Shown in pieces: positions 1 to 11,026 of a stretch of DNA of 64,000 nt; the stretch's first letter is position 1; each line of letters begins with the position of its first letter. A model generated the notes under the pieces. It did not search any database and had not been told where the DNA came from. It worked only from the letters and a program-made list of their open reading frames with translations. This DNA is from Leptospira sanjuanensis (lineage in GTDB: Bacteria; Spirochaetota; Leptospiria; Leptospirales; Leptospiraceae): the NCBI RefSeq assembly GCF_022267375.1, contig NZ_JAIZBH010000001.1, forward strand, positions 3,362,001-3,426,000, in the 5' to 3' direction. The position numbers and the translations under genes are program-made.

Positions 1-225
1 GAGAACATGGACATTCAATACGCTCAATCCGCCGTATTTACTCCGTCGGATTTCGCCTTTCCGCACGACTGCGTCGCGGCGGAATCCGTTCCAAATACGG
101 AAATGACCTTGATCGCGGATTTGGATCTGGACTTATTAAAAGAACTCCGTAAAAAAGGTTCGGTTCGGAATCTTTCCAACCGAAGAAAAGATCTCTACGA
201 ACTCAAATGGATTCACGAATCATGA
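1..225 (+). CDS. Carbon-nitrogen hydrolase family protein, C-terminal end (partial)
   Basis: The reading frame is open from the first base, so only the last 74 residues of a larger protein are present. The segment (ENMDIQYAQSA at its start, RRKDLYELKW near its end) resembles the C-terminus of nitrilase-superfamily amidohydrolases, in particular those fused behind an N-terminal GNAT domain. The catalytic Glu-Lys-Cys residues lie upstream of the window, so activity cannot be judged. The stop overlaps the next start as ATGA, suggesting translational coupling. The family call rests on resemblance of the tail only. Confidence 0.65.
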   Translation, partial: ENMDIQYAQSAVFTPSDFAFPHDCVAAESVPNTEMTLIADLDLDLLKELRKKGSVRNLSNRRKDLYELKWIHES

Positions 226-569
226 AAATTTTTTCCATCGTTACGATTTTTATTTGGCTCGTATTTGCGGGGCTTCAGTGGAACGATCCCGATCCGTGGC
301 TTTGGATTCCTTTGTATTTAAGCGTTGCGATCTTATATGCAGGATTTTTAATGTATCCCGAAAAATCGAAACTCTGGCTGAGGACATCCTTGATTCTTTC
401 CGCGCTCTTTTCGGCGGGAACTGTTTTGGCGGCGATGCAGATCGAAAACCTTTCCTTTGACGACGAGGTCACGAGAGAAACGGGGGGTCTGATTTTGTCA
501 GCGATCTGGTCCAGAATTCCCGGCTTTTGGATCCGCAAGAGGGACACGAGTGCAATTTCGAAAGGATGA
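222..569 (+). CDS. TMEM220-family small membrane protein
   Basis: 115 residues. Starting with MKIFSIVTIF, it shows about three hydrophobic segments. The first is followed by the LQWNDPDP motif that marks the transmembrane 220 family, and a GGLILSAIW motif lies near the end. Function is unknown for the family. I chose the ATG at 222 because it forms an ATGA overlap with the preceding stop; an in-frame ATG at 207 is possible. The C-terminus is polar, and the gene overlaps the next reading frame by 20 nt, so the three genes probably form one transcript. Confidence 0.7.
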   Translation: MKIFSIVTIFIWLVFAGLQWNDPDPWLWIPLYLSVAILYAGFLMYPEKSKLWLRTSLILSALFSAGTVLAAMQIENLSFDDEVTRETGGLILSAIWSRIPGFWIRKRDTSAISKG

Positions 570-1179
570 AATCTTTTCCTATCACAAGAAGAGGAATTTC
601 TATTCCGGCCTGATCTTTCTCGGTTCCGTTTTTTTCGCCGTCATTCTTTTGAGTTTAACCGCATCCGGTCTTTTAAAACTGGAAATTCCGGGTTTGGAAG
701 CGATTCAAAAACTCGTTCTTTACATAAGCAAGGAAATCCGCAAACCGAGCCTGCTCGGAGTTTTCTTTACGACCCTCTTTGGCGGTCTGTTTTTCTTTTA
801 TCTTCCGATCGAATTCTTATACATACGCGCCGCATATTCCAAACTTGACGGAAGCGATTTAGTAATTCTGCATATTCTCGGGTTGGCGATATCGTTCACG
901 ATCAATTACTTTCTGGGAAGAATCGCGGCCCGCGCTTGTATCAAACTGATCAGTCCGAAAAAATTCTATCGAATGAAGGGTTTCTTAAATCGTTACGGAG
1001 TTCTTGCCATCTTCGCATTCAACGCGTTGCCTTTGCCCGCGCCGATCTTGAGCGCCGTGTTAGGCGTGATCCGTTATAAGAAAAAAATTTTTTATCCGGT
1101 GTTTATCGCGGGTCAGTCGGCGCAGTGCGTGGCGATTCTTTTCTTTGTTCGTTTCGTATTTACCGGTAAGATTTTTTAG
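550..1179 (+). CDS. VTT/DedA-like (SNARE-associated) membrane protein
   Basis: 209 residues with several membrane segments (about residues 18-40, 65-90, 100-120, 150-175, 180-205). The region from GGLFFFYLPIEFLYIRAA to FNALPLPAPILSAVLGV resembles the VTT (DedA/TMEM41-type) core, including a re-entrant-like Pro-rich segment. DedA-family proteins are linked to lipid scrambling and envelope homeostasis; that this one does the same is inference. The start is a GTG inside the preceding gene; no better ATG exists. It ends a three-gene run. Confidence 0.6.
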   Translation: MQFRKDEIFSYHKKRNFYSGLIFLGSVFFAVILLSLTASGLLKLEIPGLEAIQKLVLYISKEIRKPSLLGVFFTTLFGGLFFFYLPIEFLYIRAAYSKLDGSDLVILHILGLAISFTINYFLGRIAARACIKLISPKKFYRMKGFLNRYGVLAIFAFNALPLPAPILSAVLGVIRYKKKIFYPVFIAGQSAQCVAILFFVRFVFTGKIF

Positions 1180-1182
1180 AAC

Positions 1183-1258
1183 GTAGTAGTTCCTACATTC
1201 ATTTGAAGCAGAAATTCTTTGATGAGTTGGTAAGAAGTAGCAGTTCCAACATTTCTTT
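1183..1258. repeat. Dispersed GTAG..TTCCTAC-type intergenic motifs (two)
   Basis: The 240-bp gap between the VTT protein and the TonB receptor contains a GTAGTAGTTCCTAC motif at 1183-1196 followed by ATT. A degenerate second copy, GTAGCAGTTCCAAC, begins at 1237 and is followed by ATTT. Both resemble the short near-palindromic motif found in several other gaps of this window. Role unknown. Confidence 0.5.
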
Positions 1259-1387
1259 TACGAGTCAATTGTCAGGGAAGTGTCATAGCCTTATCATTCC
1301 CTAAGTCCTGATTTCCAAAATTTTTTCCGACAGCATAAATGTTTTCTCCGCATTCTCCCTTGACTCTGAATGTCTCCGAAAAAATAT

Positions 1388-1402
1388 TGAGAATCATTTT
1401 CA
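1388..1402 (+). promoter_or_regulatory. Fur-like operator before the TonB receptor gene
   Basis: TGAGAATCATTTTCA is a 7-1-7 inverted repeat that matches the core of the classical Fur consensus (TGATAAT-C-ATTATCA) at all but two positions. It sits 17 nt upstream of the receptor start codon, where bound repressor could block transcription or initiation. Iron regulation fits the product. Binding itself is inferred. Confidence 0.65.
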
Positions 1403-1419
1403 AAATCGAAAATATAAAA

Positions 1420-3903
1420 ATGAAACAAAAATCAATTCTGTCCCTTTCTATCCTGATCTTATTCTTATTTTCTTGGGGAGTTCCCGCACAACCGCAGTCG
1501 GAAGAAAATTCAAATCAGCCGACATCCGACAAACAACCTCCGACGCCACAACCCTCGCCTTCTAATTCCAATGGAGAAGACGCGGAAAAGGAAAAATGGG
1601 GAAAAGGAACCATCTCGGTAATCGGGAAACGCAAAACCGATCTGAAACGAATCCCCGGTTCTGCAACCGTCATCGAAAAAGAATTCTTAGAACAGACCAA
1701 ACCCGTCGATTCCATGGAAGTCCTGCGTAGAGTTCCCGGAGCTTCGATCCGTTATCAGGACACAGGACTGATTTTGAACGTCGGATTTCGAGGAGTGAAC
1801 AACGACCTCGGCCGTAAAGTTCTCATCTTAGAAGACGGAATCTTTACTTCCCTCAATCCGTACTCAGCACCGGAACAATATTATACTCCGAACATCGATC
1901 GTATGGAACGAATCGAAGTCGTCAAAGGTTCGGGGGCGATTCTCTTCGGGCCTTCCACCATCGGGGGCGTGATCAACTTCATCACAAAACGTCCTCCGAA
2001 AGAACCGGTTCTTTCCGTTTCCGCACAAGGAGGCTCTTACGGTTTTTTCTCTTCTCAAATTTCCTATGGAGGAACGTTCGGAAACACGGGGATCGACATC
2101 ACTCTCTTGAGAAAACAAGGGAACGGTTTTCGCGAACACCAAGACTTTCGTCTGCACGAACTCTCTTTCAAATCGGTCACCGATCTCAACGAAAAACATA
2201 CGTTGACTACCAAGTTCTTGGGAACCGTCCAAGACGCGAATATGACGTATCTGGGTTTGACCACCGCTCAACTCTGGAACAATTCTTCCTCCAACTTTGC
2301 GGAACAGGACAATCGTCAGCTTCAACGATATTCCGGAGACATAGGTCACGAATGGAAGCTCACCGATCATTCCAAACTCGTCACGAAAGTTTATTCGGCT
2401 TATACGGAAAGAAACTGGGCGAGGCAGAATTACGTCCGAAACACTGGCTCGTATTTTACTTCTTATCCGGGAAACGTAATCAAAACGTACGATACGGAAC
2501 CTTTGGTGAATAGACCGGGAGATACGGTTTACATGTTGGACGGCGTCGGCCATCGAAATCGTACGTATCGTTTCGTCGGCGCGGAATCCCGCTACCAACT
2601 CGATTATCAATTTTTAGGAATTAAGAATCAGCTCGACGCCGGTCTTCGGTATCACTATGAAACCGCGGATATCAAATACTTGGACGGGCCGTCTACTCCC
2701 GATTATGCGATCTTCGGAAACGGCTTCAACAACCCCGCGACCGGAACCGCTTCTTCCGAATATTCTCTCGCTAAATCCGGAACTCTGAGAGATCACGAAG
2801 TCAATCATACGAAATCGATCGCGGGTTTTGCGCAGAACAGTTTCAAATTTTTCGATAAGTTTTCCGTGATCCCCGGCGTTCGATACGAAACGTTCACACA
2901 GAACAGAACGATTCTCCGTCAACAAGCGGTGGATCCTGTCACCAACCAACCCGATCCGAATTCTCCCTCTCAAGAAGTGGATAAAGGAAGCAGACACGTC
3001 TATCACGTCGTGATCCCCGGTTTGGGTCTGACCTACGACATAAGAAAGGATCTGACTTGGTTTGCGGGAGCGCACAAAGGGTTTTCTCCTCCCCGCTATC
3101 AAGATGCGCTGAACAACTCAGGCGTCGTCAATCGAATCGATCCCGAATATTCGTATAATTACGAAACGGGAATCCGCGGAGATATTACGAATTATTTAAA
3201 CGCCCAAGTCACGTATTTCGATTTGAATTACGTCAATCAGATCATCATCACTTCTTCGACTTCCGGAAACGACTCCGCTTCTTCCGCTAAGAACGGAGGA
3301 AGAACTTACAGCCGAGGAGTGGAAACGAACTTCACCTTCGATCCCGCAAAGCTGTTCGACGCCTCCTTTAAACTTCCGATCGATCTGATTTACACCAGGG
3401 CCGACGCGAGAATGAACCAATATTCCATCGACGCTTCCAAAGTTACCGCGAATCAATCCCTGCTCGACTTCGTCGTCACGCAGAAAGACAAGAATGGAAA
3501 CTACGTGCCGTATGTTTCCCGCGATACGGCGACTCTTGCATTGGGATTTGTTCATCCGAAAGGTTTTTATGCAAGGGGAGAATATCAATACTTCTCCGCG
3601 CAGTATCACGACGACGCGAACACCCGCACCGTATATTGGGCGGATTCGATCACGGACCCTTTGGGTAAAAAAGTATTACAATATTTGAATATTTCTTCCA
3701 ATAGTTCGGGCGAAACCGGAGTCATTCCGGCCTACGGCCTGATCAACGCTTCCTTCGGTTACAAACACCCCGTCAAACGCTGGAGCGTTTTCGTTACGGG
3801 TAAGAATTTAGCCGACGTTCGATACGTTTCCGGCCGCCTCCCCGAGGGGATTCAAGTCGGGCCGTTTCGCCAAATCAACGTAGGAGTTACCTTTGAACTC
3901 TAA
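1420..3903 (+). CDS. TonB-dependent outer-membrane receptor (FecA-like iron receptor)
   Basis: 827 residues. A signal peptide (residues 1-25, ending PAQPQ) is followed by a low-complexity Pro/Ser linker. A plug domain follows (ISVIGKRKTDL, then VLRRVPGASIR, GFRGVNNDLGRK and RMERIEVVKGSGAILFGPS), then a long beta-barrel ending GPFRQINVGVTFEL. Order and motifs are those of FecA/siderophore-type TonB receptors, which import ferric chelates across the outer membrane; the ligand is unknown. I use ATG 1420 because the Fur-like palindrome lies just upstream and a signal peptide begins there; an ATG at 1339 would put the operator inside the gene. Adjacent lruB makes it the counterpart of the FecA-like receptor next to lruB in L. 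interrogans. Confidence 0.88.
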   Translation: MKQKSILSLSILILFLFSWGVPAQPQSEENSNQPTSDKQPPTPQPSPSNSNGEDAEKEKWGKGTISVIGKRKTDLKRIPGSATVIEKEFLEQTKPVDSMEVLRRVPGASIRYQDTGLILNVGFRGVNNDLGRKVLILEDGIFTSLNPYSAPEQYYTPNIDRMERIEVVKGSGAILFGPSTIGGVINFITKRPPKEPVLSVSAQGGSYGFFSSQISYGGTFGNTGIDITLLRKQGNGFREHQDFRLHELSFKSVTDLNEKHTLTTKFLGTVQDANMTYLGLTTAQLWNNSSSNFAEQDNRQLQRYSGDIGHEWKLTDHSKLVTKVYSAYTERNWARQNYVRNTGSYFTSYPGNVIKTYDTEPLVNRPGDTVYMLDGVGHRNRTYRFVGAESRYQLDYQFLGIKNQLDAGLRYHYETADIKYLDGPSTPDYAIFGNGFNNPATGTASSEYSLAKSGTLRDHEVNHTKSIAGFAQNSFKFFDKFSVIPGVRYETFTQNRTILRQQAVDPVTNQPDPNSPSQEVDKGSRHVYHVVIPGLGLTYDIRKDLTWFAGAHKGFSPPRYQDALNNSGVVNRIDPEYSYNYETGIRGDITNYLNAQVTYFDLNYVNQIIITSSTSGNDSASSAKNGGRTYSRGVETNFTFDPAKLFDASFKLPIDLIYTRADARMNQYSIDASKVTANQSLLDFVVTQKDKNGNYVPYVSRDTATLALGFVHPKGFYARGEYQYFSAQYHDDANTRTVYWADSITDPLGKKVLQYLNISSNSSGETGVIPAYGLINASFGYKHPVKRWSVFVTGKNLADVRYVSGRLPEGIQVGPFRQINVGVTFEL

Positions 3904-3951
3904 GCTTTTTCGGGACCGTATTCGATCGAAATCTGCCGTAAGATTCGGAAG

Positions 3952-4105
3952 TTGCAGGAGTTCCAACACTGATTTTACGGTAAAACTTTTTGGGAACCGT
4001 ATGAGTTCCCACATTTTACGAAGAATTCTCCACTTCAGCCGGGGATTTTCCCGGAAAACGTGTGGGAACTCCTCCCAATCCGGAATTTTTCGCGGGAGTT
4101 CCCGC
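3952..4105. repeat. Cluster of short GGGAACTCC/GGAGTTCCC near-palindromes
   Basis: The 355-bp gap between the receptor and lruB holds four related motifs. They are GGAGTTCCAACA near 3956, CGTATGAGTTCCCACATTTT at 3998-4017, GTGTGGGAACTCCTCCCA at 4060-4077 and GCGGGAGTTCCCGC at 4092-4105. They occur in both orientations and each can form a short hairpin. The same motif recurs at 1183, 28622, 28833, 28893, 29765, 56416 and 56583. The density is too high to be chance; no function is evident. Confidence 0.65.
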
Positions 4106-4144
4106 AAATTCAACCCAACCCAGAATTTTCGGTTGACGATTTTA

Positions 4145-4204
<60 letters not shown>

Positions 4205-4258
4205 TGGGCGATACGCCCTCTTCCGGGCTCTTTTTTCAAAGACATTCAGGAAAATCTT

Positions 4259-5572
4259 ATGAATCTAAAAAAAATCGTTTCTCTCCTCTGCGTTTCCGTT
4301 GCGATTCTTTTCTCGAATTGCAAACCCGAAGACAAATCCAACGATACGACAATGTTAACCGGAATCATCGCGTTAGGCGCCGTTCCAACCGCGACCAAAG
4401 CGCAGGTCGTCGATCGCTACCTCCAACTCGGATACGAATCCTATGATCAGAGTTATAAAGATGCGGTAACTCTTCAAACCGCGATCAACACCTTCGCTGC
4501 GACGACAACTCCCACGGCGGCGGATCACACGAATTTAAAGAATCTTTTTGTAATCGCAAGAGCTTCTTACTTAGTTACGGAAGCGTTCCGATTCTCCTCC
4601 GGCCCCGTCGACAACTCCGACGTTTTAGGTTGCGGAAGCAACGCGGACGGATCGGGAACTCAAGAATGCGAAGGACTCATCAACGCATGGCCGTTGGACG
4701 AAAGCGCGATCGATAACTTCGTCAACGGCGGCACGGCTGCAACATACGCGAACCTTCTCTTAGCAAACGGAGACGCCGCGGCAAACGGTGGAGCAACGGA
4801 AGGTAACGATGAAAAAGCGATCACAGTCGGTTGGCACGCGATCGAATATCTTCTCTGGGGGCAAGATTTGTCCAACGGCGGAGTCAACCAAATCTCCGGT
4901 CAACGCGTCGCGAACGATTTCAACGGGGCGGCAGGCGTTCAGTTGAAAAGAAAGACTTACATGAAAGTCGCGATGGACGCAATGGTCGCTCAAATCAAAT
5001 TGATCCGGGACCAATATTCCAGCGGAAGTGCGTATTCAACTTCTCTAAAGTCCAATCCGGACGCTGCGATCACGAAAATTTTCCAAGGACTCGGAAAGTT
5101 CATCGCGGGAGAATGGGGCGGACAAAGACTTACCGGAACCTTCGACGGACAACAAGAAGAGGAACATTCCTGCTTTAGCGATACTACAAAAGCCGACTTC
5201 TATTACGACGCTCAAGGAGTGTTGAACGTATGGAACGGTACTTACGAACTGAAAAAAGGTACCGTGGTTTCCAGAGGACCCGGACTCGGAAGTTTATTCG
5301 GAACGTTAACCGCTCCTCCGATCGTCGCACAAGCGACCGCTTCCAGAGACGCGTTCTGTTTGAATCTTCCGGAACAAACCTCGGACCCGAACTACACGAC
5401 TTCCTGTCCATCCGGTTCTTTGACGGGACGTTACGATCAGATCATTCGAAACGTGGACTCCGAATACAACATTCTTTTCAATACTCAGAAGCTGATCGGA
5501 GATACTCTGAAAAAAACGATCACCTCCGCGGCAAACGCGGTCGGCGTTTCGATTACGGACTTTTCTATCTAA
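4259..5572 (+). CDS. lruB: LruB, imelysin-family (M75) lipoprotein
   Basis: 437 residues. A lipoprotein signal ends in LFSNC (Cys at about residue 21), so export and lipidation are expected. The imelysin/EfeO-like domain carries the GxHxxE motif as GWHAIEYLLWGQD, the signature of the iron-related M75 family. In L. interrogans the equivalent lipoprotein is LruB, an antigen associated with equine recurrent uveitis. It follows a TonB receptor and starts an apparent operon with a di-haem protein and a second imelysin. ATG 4259 is preceded by AGGAAAATCTT and gives the signal peptide; an upstream in-frame extension has no signal. Iron binding or transfer is the likely role; peptidase activity of this family is doubtful. 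Confidence 0.88.
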   Translation: MNLKKIVSLLCVSVAILFSNCKPEDKSNDTTMLTGIIALGAVPTATKAQVVDRYLQLGYESYDQSYKDAVTLQTAINTFAATTTPTAADHTNLKNLFVIARASYLVTEAFRFSSGPVDNSDVLGCGSNADGSGTQECEGLINAWPLDESAIDNFVNGGTAATYANLLLANGDAAANGGATEGNDEKAITVGWHAIEYLLWGQDLSNGGVNQISGQRVANDFNGAAGVQLKRKTYMKVAMDAMVAQIKLIRDQYSSGSAYSTSLKSNPDAAITKIFQGLGKFIAGEWGGQRLTGTFDGQQEEEHSCFSDTTKADFYYDAQGVLNVWNGTYELKKGTVVSRGPGLGSLFGTLTAPPIVAQATASRDAFCLNLPEQTSDPNYTTSCPSGSLTGRYDQIIRNVDSEYNILFNTQKLIGDTLKKTITSAANAVGVSITDFSI

Positions 5573-5601
5573 GCCGAAAAAATAAAATATAAAGATGATG
5601 A

Positions 5602-7127
<1,526 letters not shown>

Positions 7128-7131
<4 letters not shown>

Positions 7132-8357
7132 GAATTTTAGAATATACTGATATTTTCGCGTCAAAAGTCAAACTCGCTCGAAAATTCAAAATTCTTGTCC
7201 TTTCTTTATCGATCGTTCTTCCCGGAATCCGTTGCGAAGACCTGGGCAAAATCACCGGCACCGAAACGCTATTGATCGCCTTATTCTCCAATGCAAGCAC
7301 GGGAGAATTTCTCAACTATACGGCCAATCAAGTCGCGGTGCCGCAGTTCGGCAAACTTTTGGCTGCGGCCAATCAGTTGAAGGCGAGTGCGTTAGCTTAC
7401 GATTTAGCGCCAAGCACAACGACTCTCGCGGATTTGCAAACCAAGTGGCTCGCCGCACGGAGAATCTTCAAACAAAACGAGATCTTTTACATCAACCGTT
7501 CCTACCTTGCATCCAATTACTTTCATCGATTGGACGGTTATATCTTGGGAGAAACGAATCGCCCCGTCGCCAACGATCTGAACACGGCGGCGGGAACTAG
7601 TCCGAGTACGAGCACCGTGGATTCGTATCCCTTGACAAGAAAAGGATTTCCCGCATTGGAATACTTCATCTTTGATAACGGTGACGGAGTTCACGACGCG
7701 ACCGATACGATCGCGAACATCAACACAGCAAATATGGGAAGCGCGGGAAGAAGAGCTTACATCGTATCTCTCGCAAGCGTCATTCAAATGGATGCACAAC
7801 GTCTCTACAATTCTTGGAACACTGCTTCGGGAAACTTTGCGGGAGAATTAGCGACCGGAACCGGATCGTTCGGCGGAATCAAAGACGCGGTCGATTCGTT
7901 TATCAACGGAATCGTTCAATTGGAATACGTGAATCAGGACGTTCGCGTCGGCGTTCCGGCCGGATTGACTTTGACCGGCACGACCCAATTCCCCGCAAAG
8001 CTGGAATCGATCTACAGCGATACTTCCTATCAGGATTTGCTTTCTTCCGTGGAAGGTTTCGAACTCGTATATTACGGAAACACGGGCGACAACGACGCGA
8101 GATCTCTCAGTTATCTCGTTCAATTTCAAAGCAGCGCGTTGGACGCACGCGTGAAAACGAAGATCGCCGCGCTCAAAGCCGCCATTCAAGGAAGAATCAA
8201 CGCATCTTCCACGCTTAAAGCTGATCTTACGGGAAATTTAAGTTTTGTGAATACGGAAATCTATCAGAGATTCCGCGATCTCAGAACGACGACCGCGACC
8301 GAAATCATCGGAATCTTAGGAGCGAACGCCCTCCCATCCAACGCGGACGGAGACTAA
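7128..8357 (+). CDS. Second imelysin-like lipoprotein lacking the motif histidine
   Basis: 409 residues. The signal ends in LPGIRC, consistent with lipidation. The body resembles imelysin/M75 proteins, but the GxHxxE motif reads GFPALEYFIFD, with Pro in place of the metal-binding His. This GxPALEY form is known in a subgroup of imelysins. The ATGA overlap with the di-haem gene shows tight coupling. It ends the iron operon; an 8-nt-loop hairpin (GGATTC/GAATCC, 8369-8388) follows without a T-run. A structural or haem-partner role rather than metal chelation is inferred. Confidence 0.78.
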
Positions 8358-8422
8358 AACTCGAAGCGGGATTCCAAGAAAAGAATCCGAAATAGATTCA
8401 AAACTTGGAATATTCCGTTATC

Positions 8423-9634
8423 CTAAAGAGAATACGGTATACAAGCCATATTCCCGACCGCGTTCGAATACGCGTATGAATGTTTCGCAAGTCCTGGATC
8501 AAGCGCGGAGAATGCGCCGAACTCGTTTGCGGAAACGTATAATTTGTTTTGATGAGAAACCGCGATTTTTCCGATAACCGCGTCAAACGTTCCGTCGACA
8601 CCGGAGATAGCGAACGAAAGAGGAATCAAAGTCCAATTCGCGCCGCCGTCGGTTGTTTTATACAGTTTCGTGAGAGAATAATCCAAACCGTATAGAGCGT
8701 AACCGTCGTTCGAGCTCAAAAACTTTACTTTCAAAAAACTTCCGCCGGTCAAGTTATGCGTCACCGTCGTCCAAGTAACCCCGCCGTCCGTCGTTTTTCC
8801 CAAAGAGTTCGCGGCGGCCACCCAACCGTTCAAAGAATCCAAAAAGAAAAGTTTGGATCGATACGAAGTCGGAGCGTTTGTCGCATTAAAATTCGCGCCG
8901 CCGTCGGTCGAACGATACACGCTCATTTTCGAACCAGAATTCGAAGCGGTGTATAAAATATTCGAAGCGGAAAACATAACAAGATCGTAGACGGCGGTTT
9001 GCTGATCGATCGAATACCGAATCCAGGATTCTCCGCCGTCCGTAGTCCGATCCAGAAAATTCTCCGAGCCGTAACTCGCGGTATAAAAAGAGCCTCTTCG
9101 AATTCCGTTCAAAGAATCGGCAAACAAAACCGCTCTATAATATCCGGTCAATTTTGGACCGAGATAAATAGGACCGAAATAGGAAGATTCGAATTTCATC
9201 GGAGACCAACTCGCTCCCGAGTCCGAAGTTTTATACGTCACGGTTTCACCGTTTGTCGCATACATCGCGGCTTCGGATTGAAACGAATAACCGAACGTAT
9301 AACCGCCCTTAAGCGGAGAAGCGGGAGTTCGGTTCGAAAAATTAGAACCGTTCACGCTGAACGCGAGCGTCACTTCTTCCTTGGAGTTGGTTTCGTAAGA
9401 GGCGGATCGGCTATAAGCGGCGACAATCGAACCGGAGGGAAAGAGTTTGATTTCGTTCGCGGTCACCGGTTGGGGCGGAGCATACGCCGTTTGCGCGCAC
9501 CAAGTCATCATTAAGAGCTGTGTCTGGTCAAACGCTTCTTCTTTTTTACAACCCGTAGCGAACAGTATAATACCGCACAAAAGAATGAGATAGAACTTCT
9601 TATAAGAAGCGGACTTCGATTGCAAACGATCCAT
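8423..9634 (-). CDS. Lipoprotein with BNR/Asp-box (YCF48-like) repeats
   Basis: 403 residues. The signal peptide ends LFATGC (lipobox). At least five repeats carry the Asp-box pattern: SDSGASWSP, TDGGESW, TDGGANF, TDGGVTW and TDGGANW. This implies a beta-propeller of the sialidase/YCF48 kind, but no sialidase catalytic residues are evident. ATG 9634 is preceded by AAGGAAGG at a good distance; a longer start at 9706 lacks a signal at its N-terminus. Such repeat lipoproteins are often surface or periplasmic scaffolds. It faces the iron operon tail to tail and has its own promoter region upstream. Confidence 0.75.
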   Translation of the reverse strand: MDRLQSKSASYKKFYLILLCGIILFATGCKKEEAFDQTQLLMMTWCAQTAYAPPQPVTANEIKLFPSGSIVAAYSRSASYETNSKEEVTLAFSVNGSNFSNRTPASPLKGGYTFGYSFQSEAAMYATNGETVTYKTSDSGASWSPMKFESSYFGPIYLGPKLTGYYRAVLFADSLNGIRRGSFYTASYGSENFLDRTTDGGESWIRYSIDQQTAVYDLVMFSASNILYTASNSGSKMSVYRSTDGGANFNATNAPTSYRSKLFFLDSLNGWVAAANSLGKTTDGGVTWTTVTHNLTGGSFLKVKFLSSNDGYALYGLDYSLTKLYKTTDGGANWTLIPLSFAISGVDGTFDAVIGKIAVSHQNKLYVSANEFGAFSALDPGLAKHSYAYSNAVGNMACIPYSL

Positions 9635-9818
9635 TTTCAAATCCTTCCTTTCGTTCTTCCCGACAAAGCTCAAAAAAAGATTCCATCTAAATCGACAGAA
9701 CTTCACTTAACAATAATATCCGAAAAACGAAGGTTTCAAGCCATATTTTTCTTTTAAAATAAGGACTTTTATGCAAAATCAGATTTAAGACTTTCGAATA
9801 TACGGCGGACGGATCGAT

Positions 9819-10367
9819 ATGAAACGGATTCTTTCTAAAATTCTAATCTATCTCCCGTTGCCTTTTTTTTGTATGAGCCAAGTTCACTACGAAACGATCG
9901 ACCTTGACGAATTGATCCGCGGCTCTTCGCATATCGTTTTGGTTCGCGTCTCCGATCCTCCTTACTCCGTGCGAAAGGTCAAAATCGATTCCCGTCTTTT
10001 AAAGGAACTCGGAATCCAAACCAAACCGAAAAACAAAATCCCCGATTTCGAAAGAAGAATCTATCGTTACGAGGTTTTGGAAACGTATAAAGGAAACGTG
10101 GAAACGAAAACGATCGAAGTCCTACCGGCAAACTACGAAGATTCTTTGGAACTTCATATTCTCTATTACGGAATCGGACTTTCCAAATCCCCGATTTATC
10201 CCGCCTATCGATCCTCTCTCTCGGAGGAATCCGATCCGGAAAATCAGAATTTTATACTATTCTTAAGCGTTTTCCATCGCACCGGAGAATTCGAAATGAG
10301 CGCGATCGGCGGAATCGAATCTGCGGATAAAAAAGAGGAAATCTTAAATAAAATCGAAAAACGCTAA
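9819..10367 (+). CDS. Hypothetical exported protein
   Basis: 182 residues. A hydrophobic N-terminus (ILIYLPLPFFCMSQ) resembles a signal peptide with a Cys but no convincing lipobox. The remainder is a mixed alpha/beta sequence beginning IDLDELIRGSSHIVLVRV, a pattern of small exported proteins that I cannot assign to a family. It is a single gene, divergent from the Asp-box lipoprotein, with no functional hint from its neighbours. Confidence 0.55.
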   Translation: MKRILSKILIYLPLPFFCMSQVHYETIDLDELIRGSSHIVLVRVSDPPYSVRKVKIDSRLLKELGIQTKPKNKIPDFERRIYRYEVLETYKGNVETKTIEVLPANYEDSLELHILYYGIGLSKSPIYPAYRSSLSEESDPENQNFILFLSVFHRTGEFEMSAIGGIESADKKEEILNKIEKR

Positions 10368-10533
10368 ACCGAAAATCGGCTCTGCGAAATCTCTATTCGC
10401 AGGCAAACCGCTTTCGCGCCTTCCCGAACACTGGAGATTTACGGAGGAATCGATAGGATCTCTTTAGAAATCGGCTTGCCTTCCGAACGCATACTGATTC
10501 CATTCACCGGAAAAACAACCAATGGAGAATGGA

Positions 10534-10956
10534 ATGAATCCTTCAGTCATCGCATTATTGGGTTTTGTCGCTTGGACGCTGATCCTCGGAATTTGGGTCG
10601 TAAGCATACGATCGATCAAGGTCTTAATGGGAGAAAAAAAATCGAACGAGTTTCCTTCGGGAATCCAGCACGGAAGCGATTTCTATTGGAGACTCAATCG
10701 GGCTCACGTGAATTGTATCGAAAATCTTCCCATATTCGGAGTGTTGGTTTTGATCGGAGTTTTTGCGGGAATGATCGACGAAACGTTCATACTCGTCAGC
10801 AAAATCGTTTTAGGAGCAAGAATCGTTCAAACTCTCGCACATCTCAGTTCCGGTTCAGCGCTTGCGGTCAACGTTCGTTTTACGGGATTTATCGTACAAT
10901 ACGGAAGTTTCGCTTGTCTACTCTGGCAGATTCTCCATAAATCCGGCGTCATCTGA
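10534..10956 (+). CDS. MAPEG-family membrane protein
   Basis: 140 residues, four hydrophobic segments. The region [19 protein letters not shown] after the first loop is the MAPEG hallmark (R-x-x-x-N-x-x-E-N-x-P). MAPEG proteins include glutathione-dependent membrane enzymes, but bacterial members are mostly uncharacterised. ATG 10534 is preceded by GGAGAATGG, a good ribosome-binding site that itself contains an earlier in-frame ATG at 10522. Confidence 0.82.
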   Translation: MNPSVIALLGFVAWTLILGIWVVSIRSIKVLMGEKKSNEFPSGIQHGSDFYWRLNRAHVNCIENLPIFGVLVLIGVFAGMIDETFILVSKIVLGARIVQTLAHLSSGSALAVNVRFTGFIVQYGSFACLLWQILHKSGVI

Positions 10957-11026
10957 AACGCGATGTCGCTTTAAACCGACGCAAAAAGAATTGGATTCTT
11001 TAGAATTCCCTAAAATTCTGGAATCA

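Noticed and set aside
1339..1419. 27-residue extension of the TonB receptor
   Set aside because: It would place the Fur-like operator inside the coding region and would precede, not form, the signal peptide.
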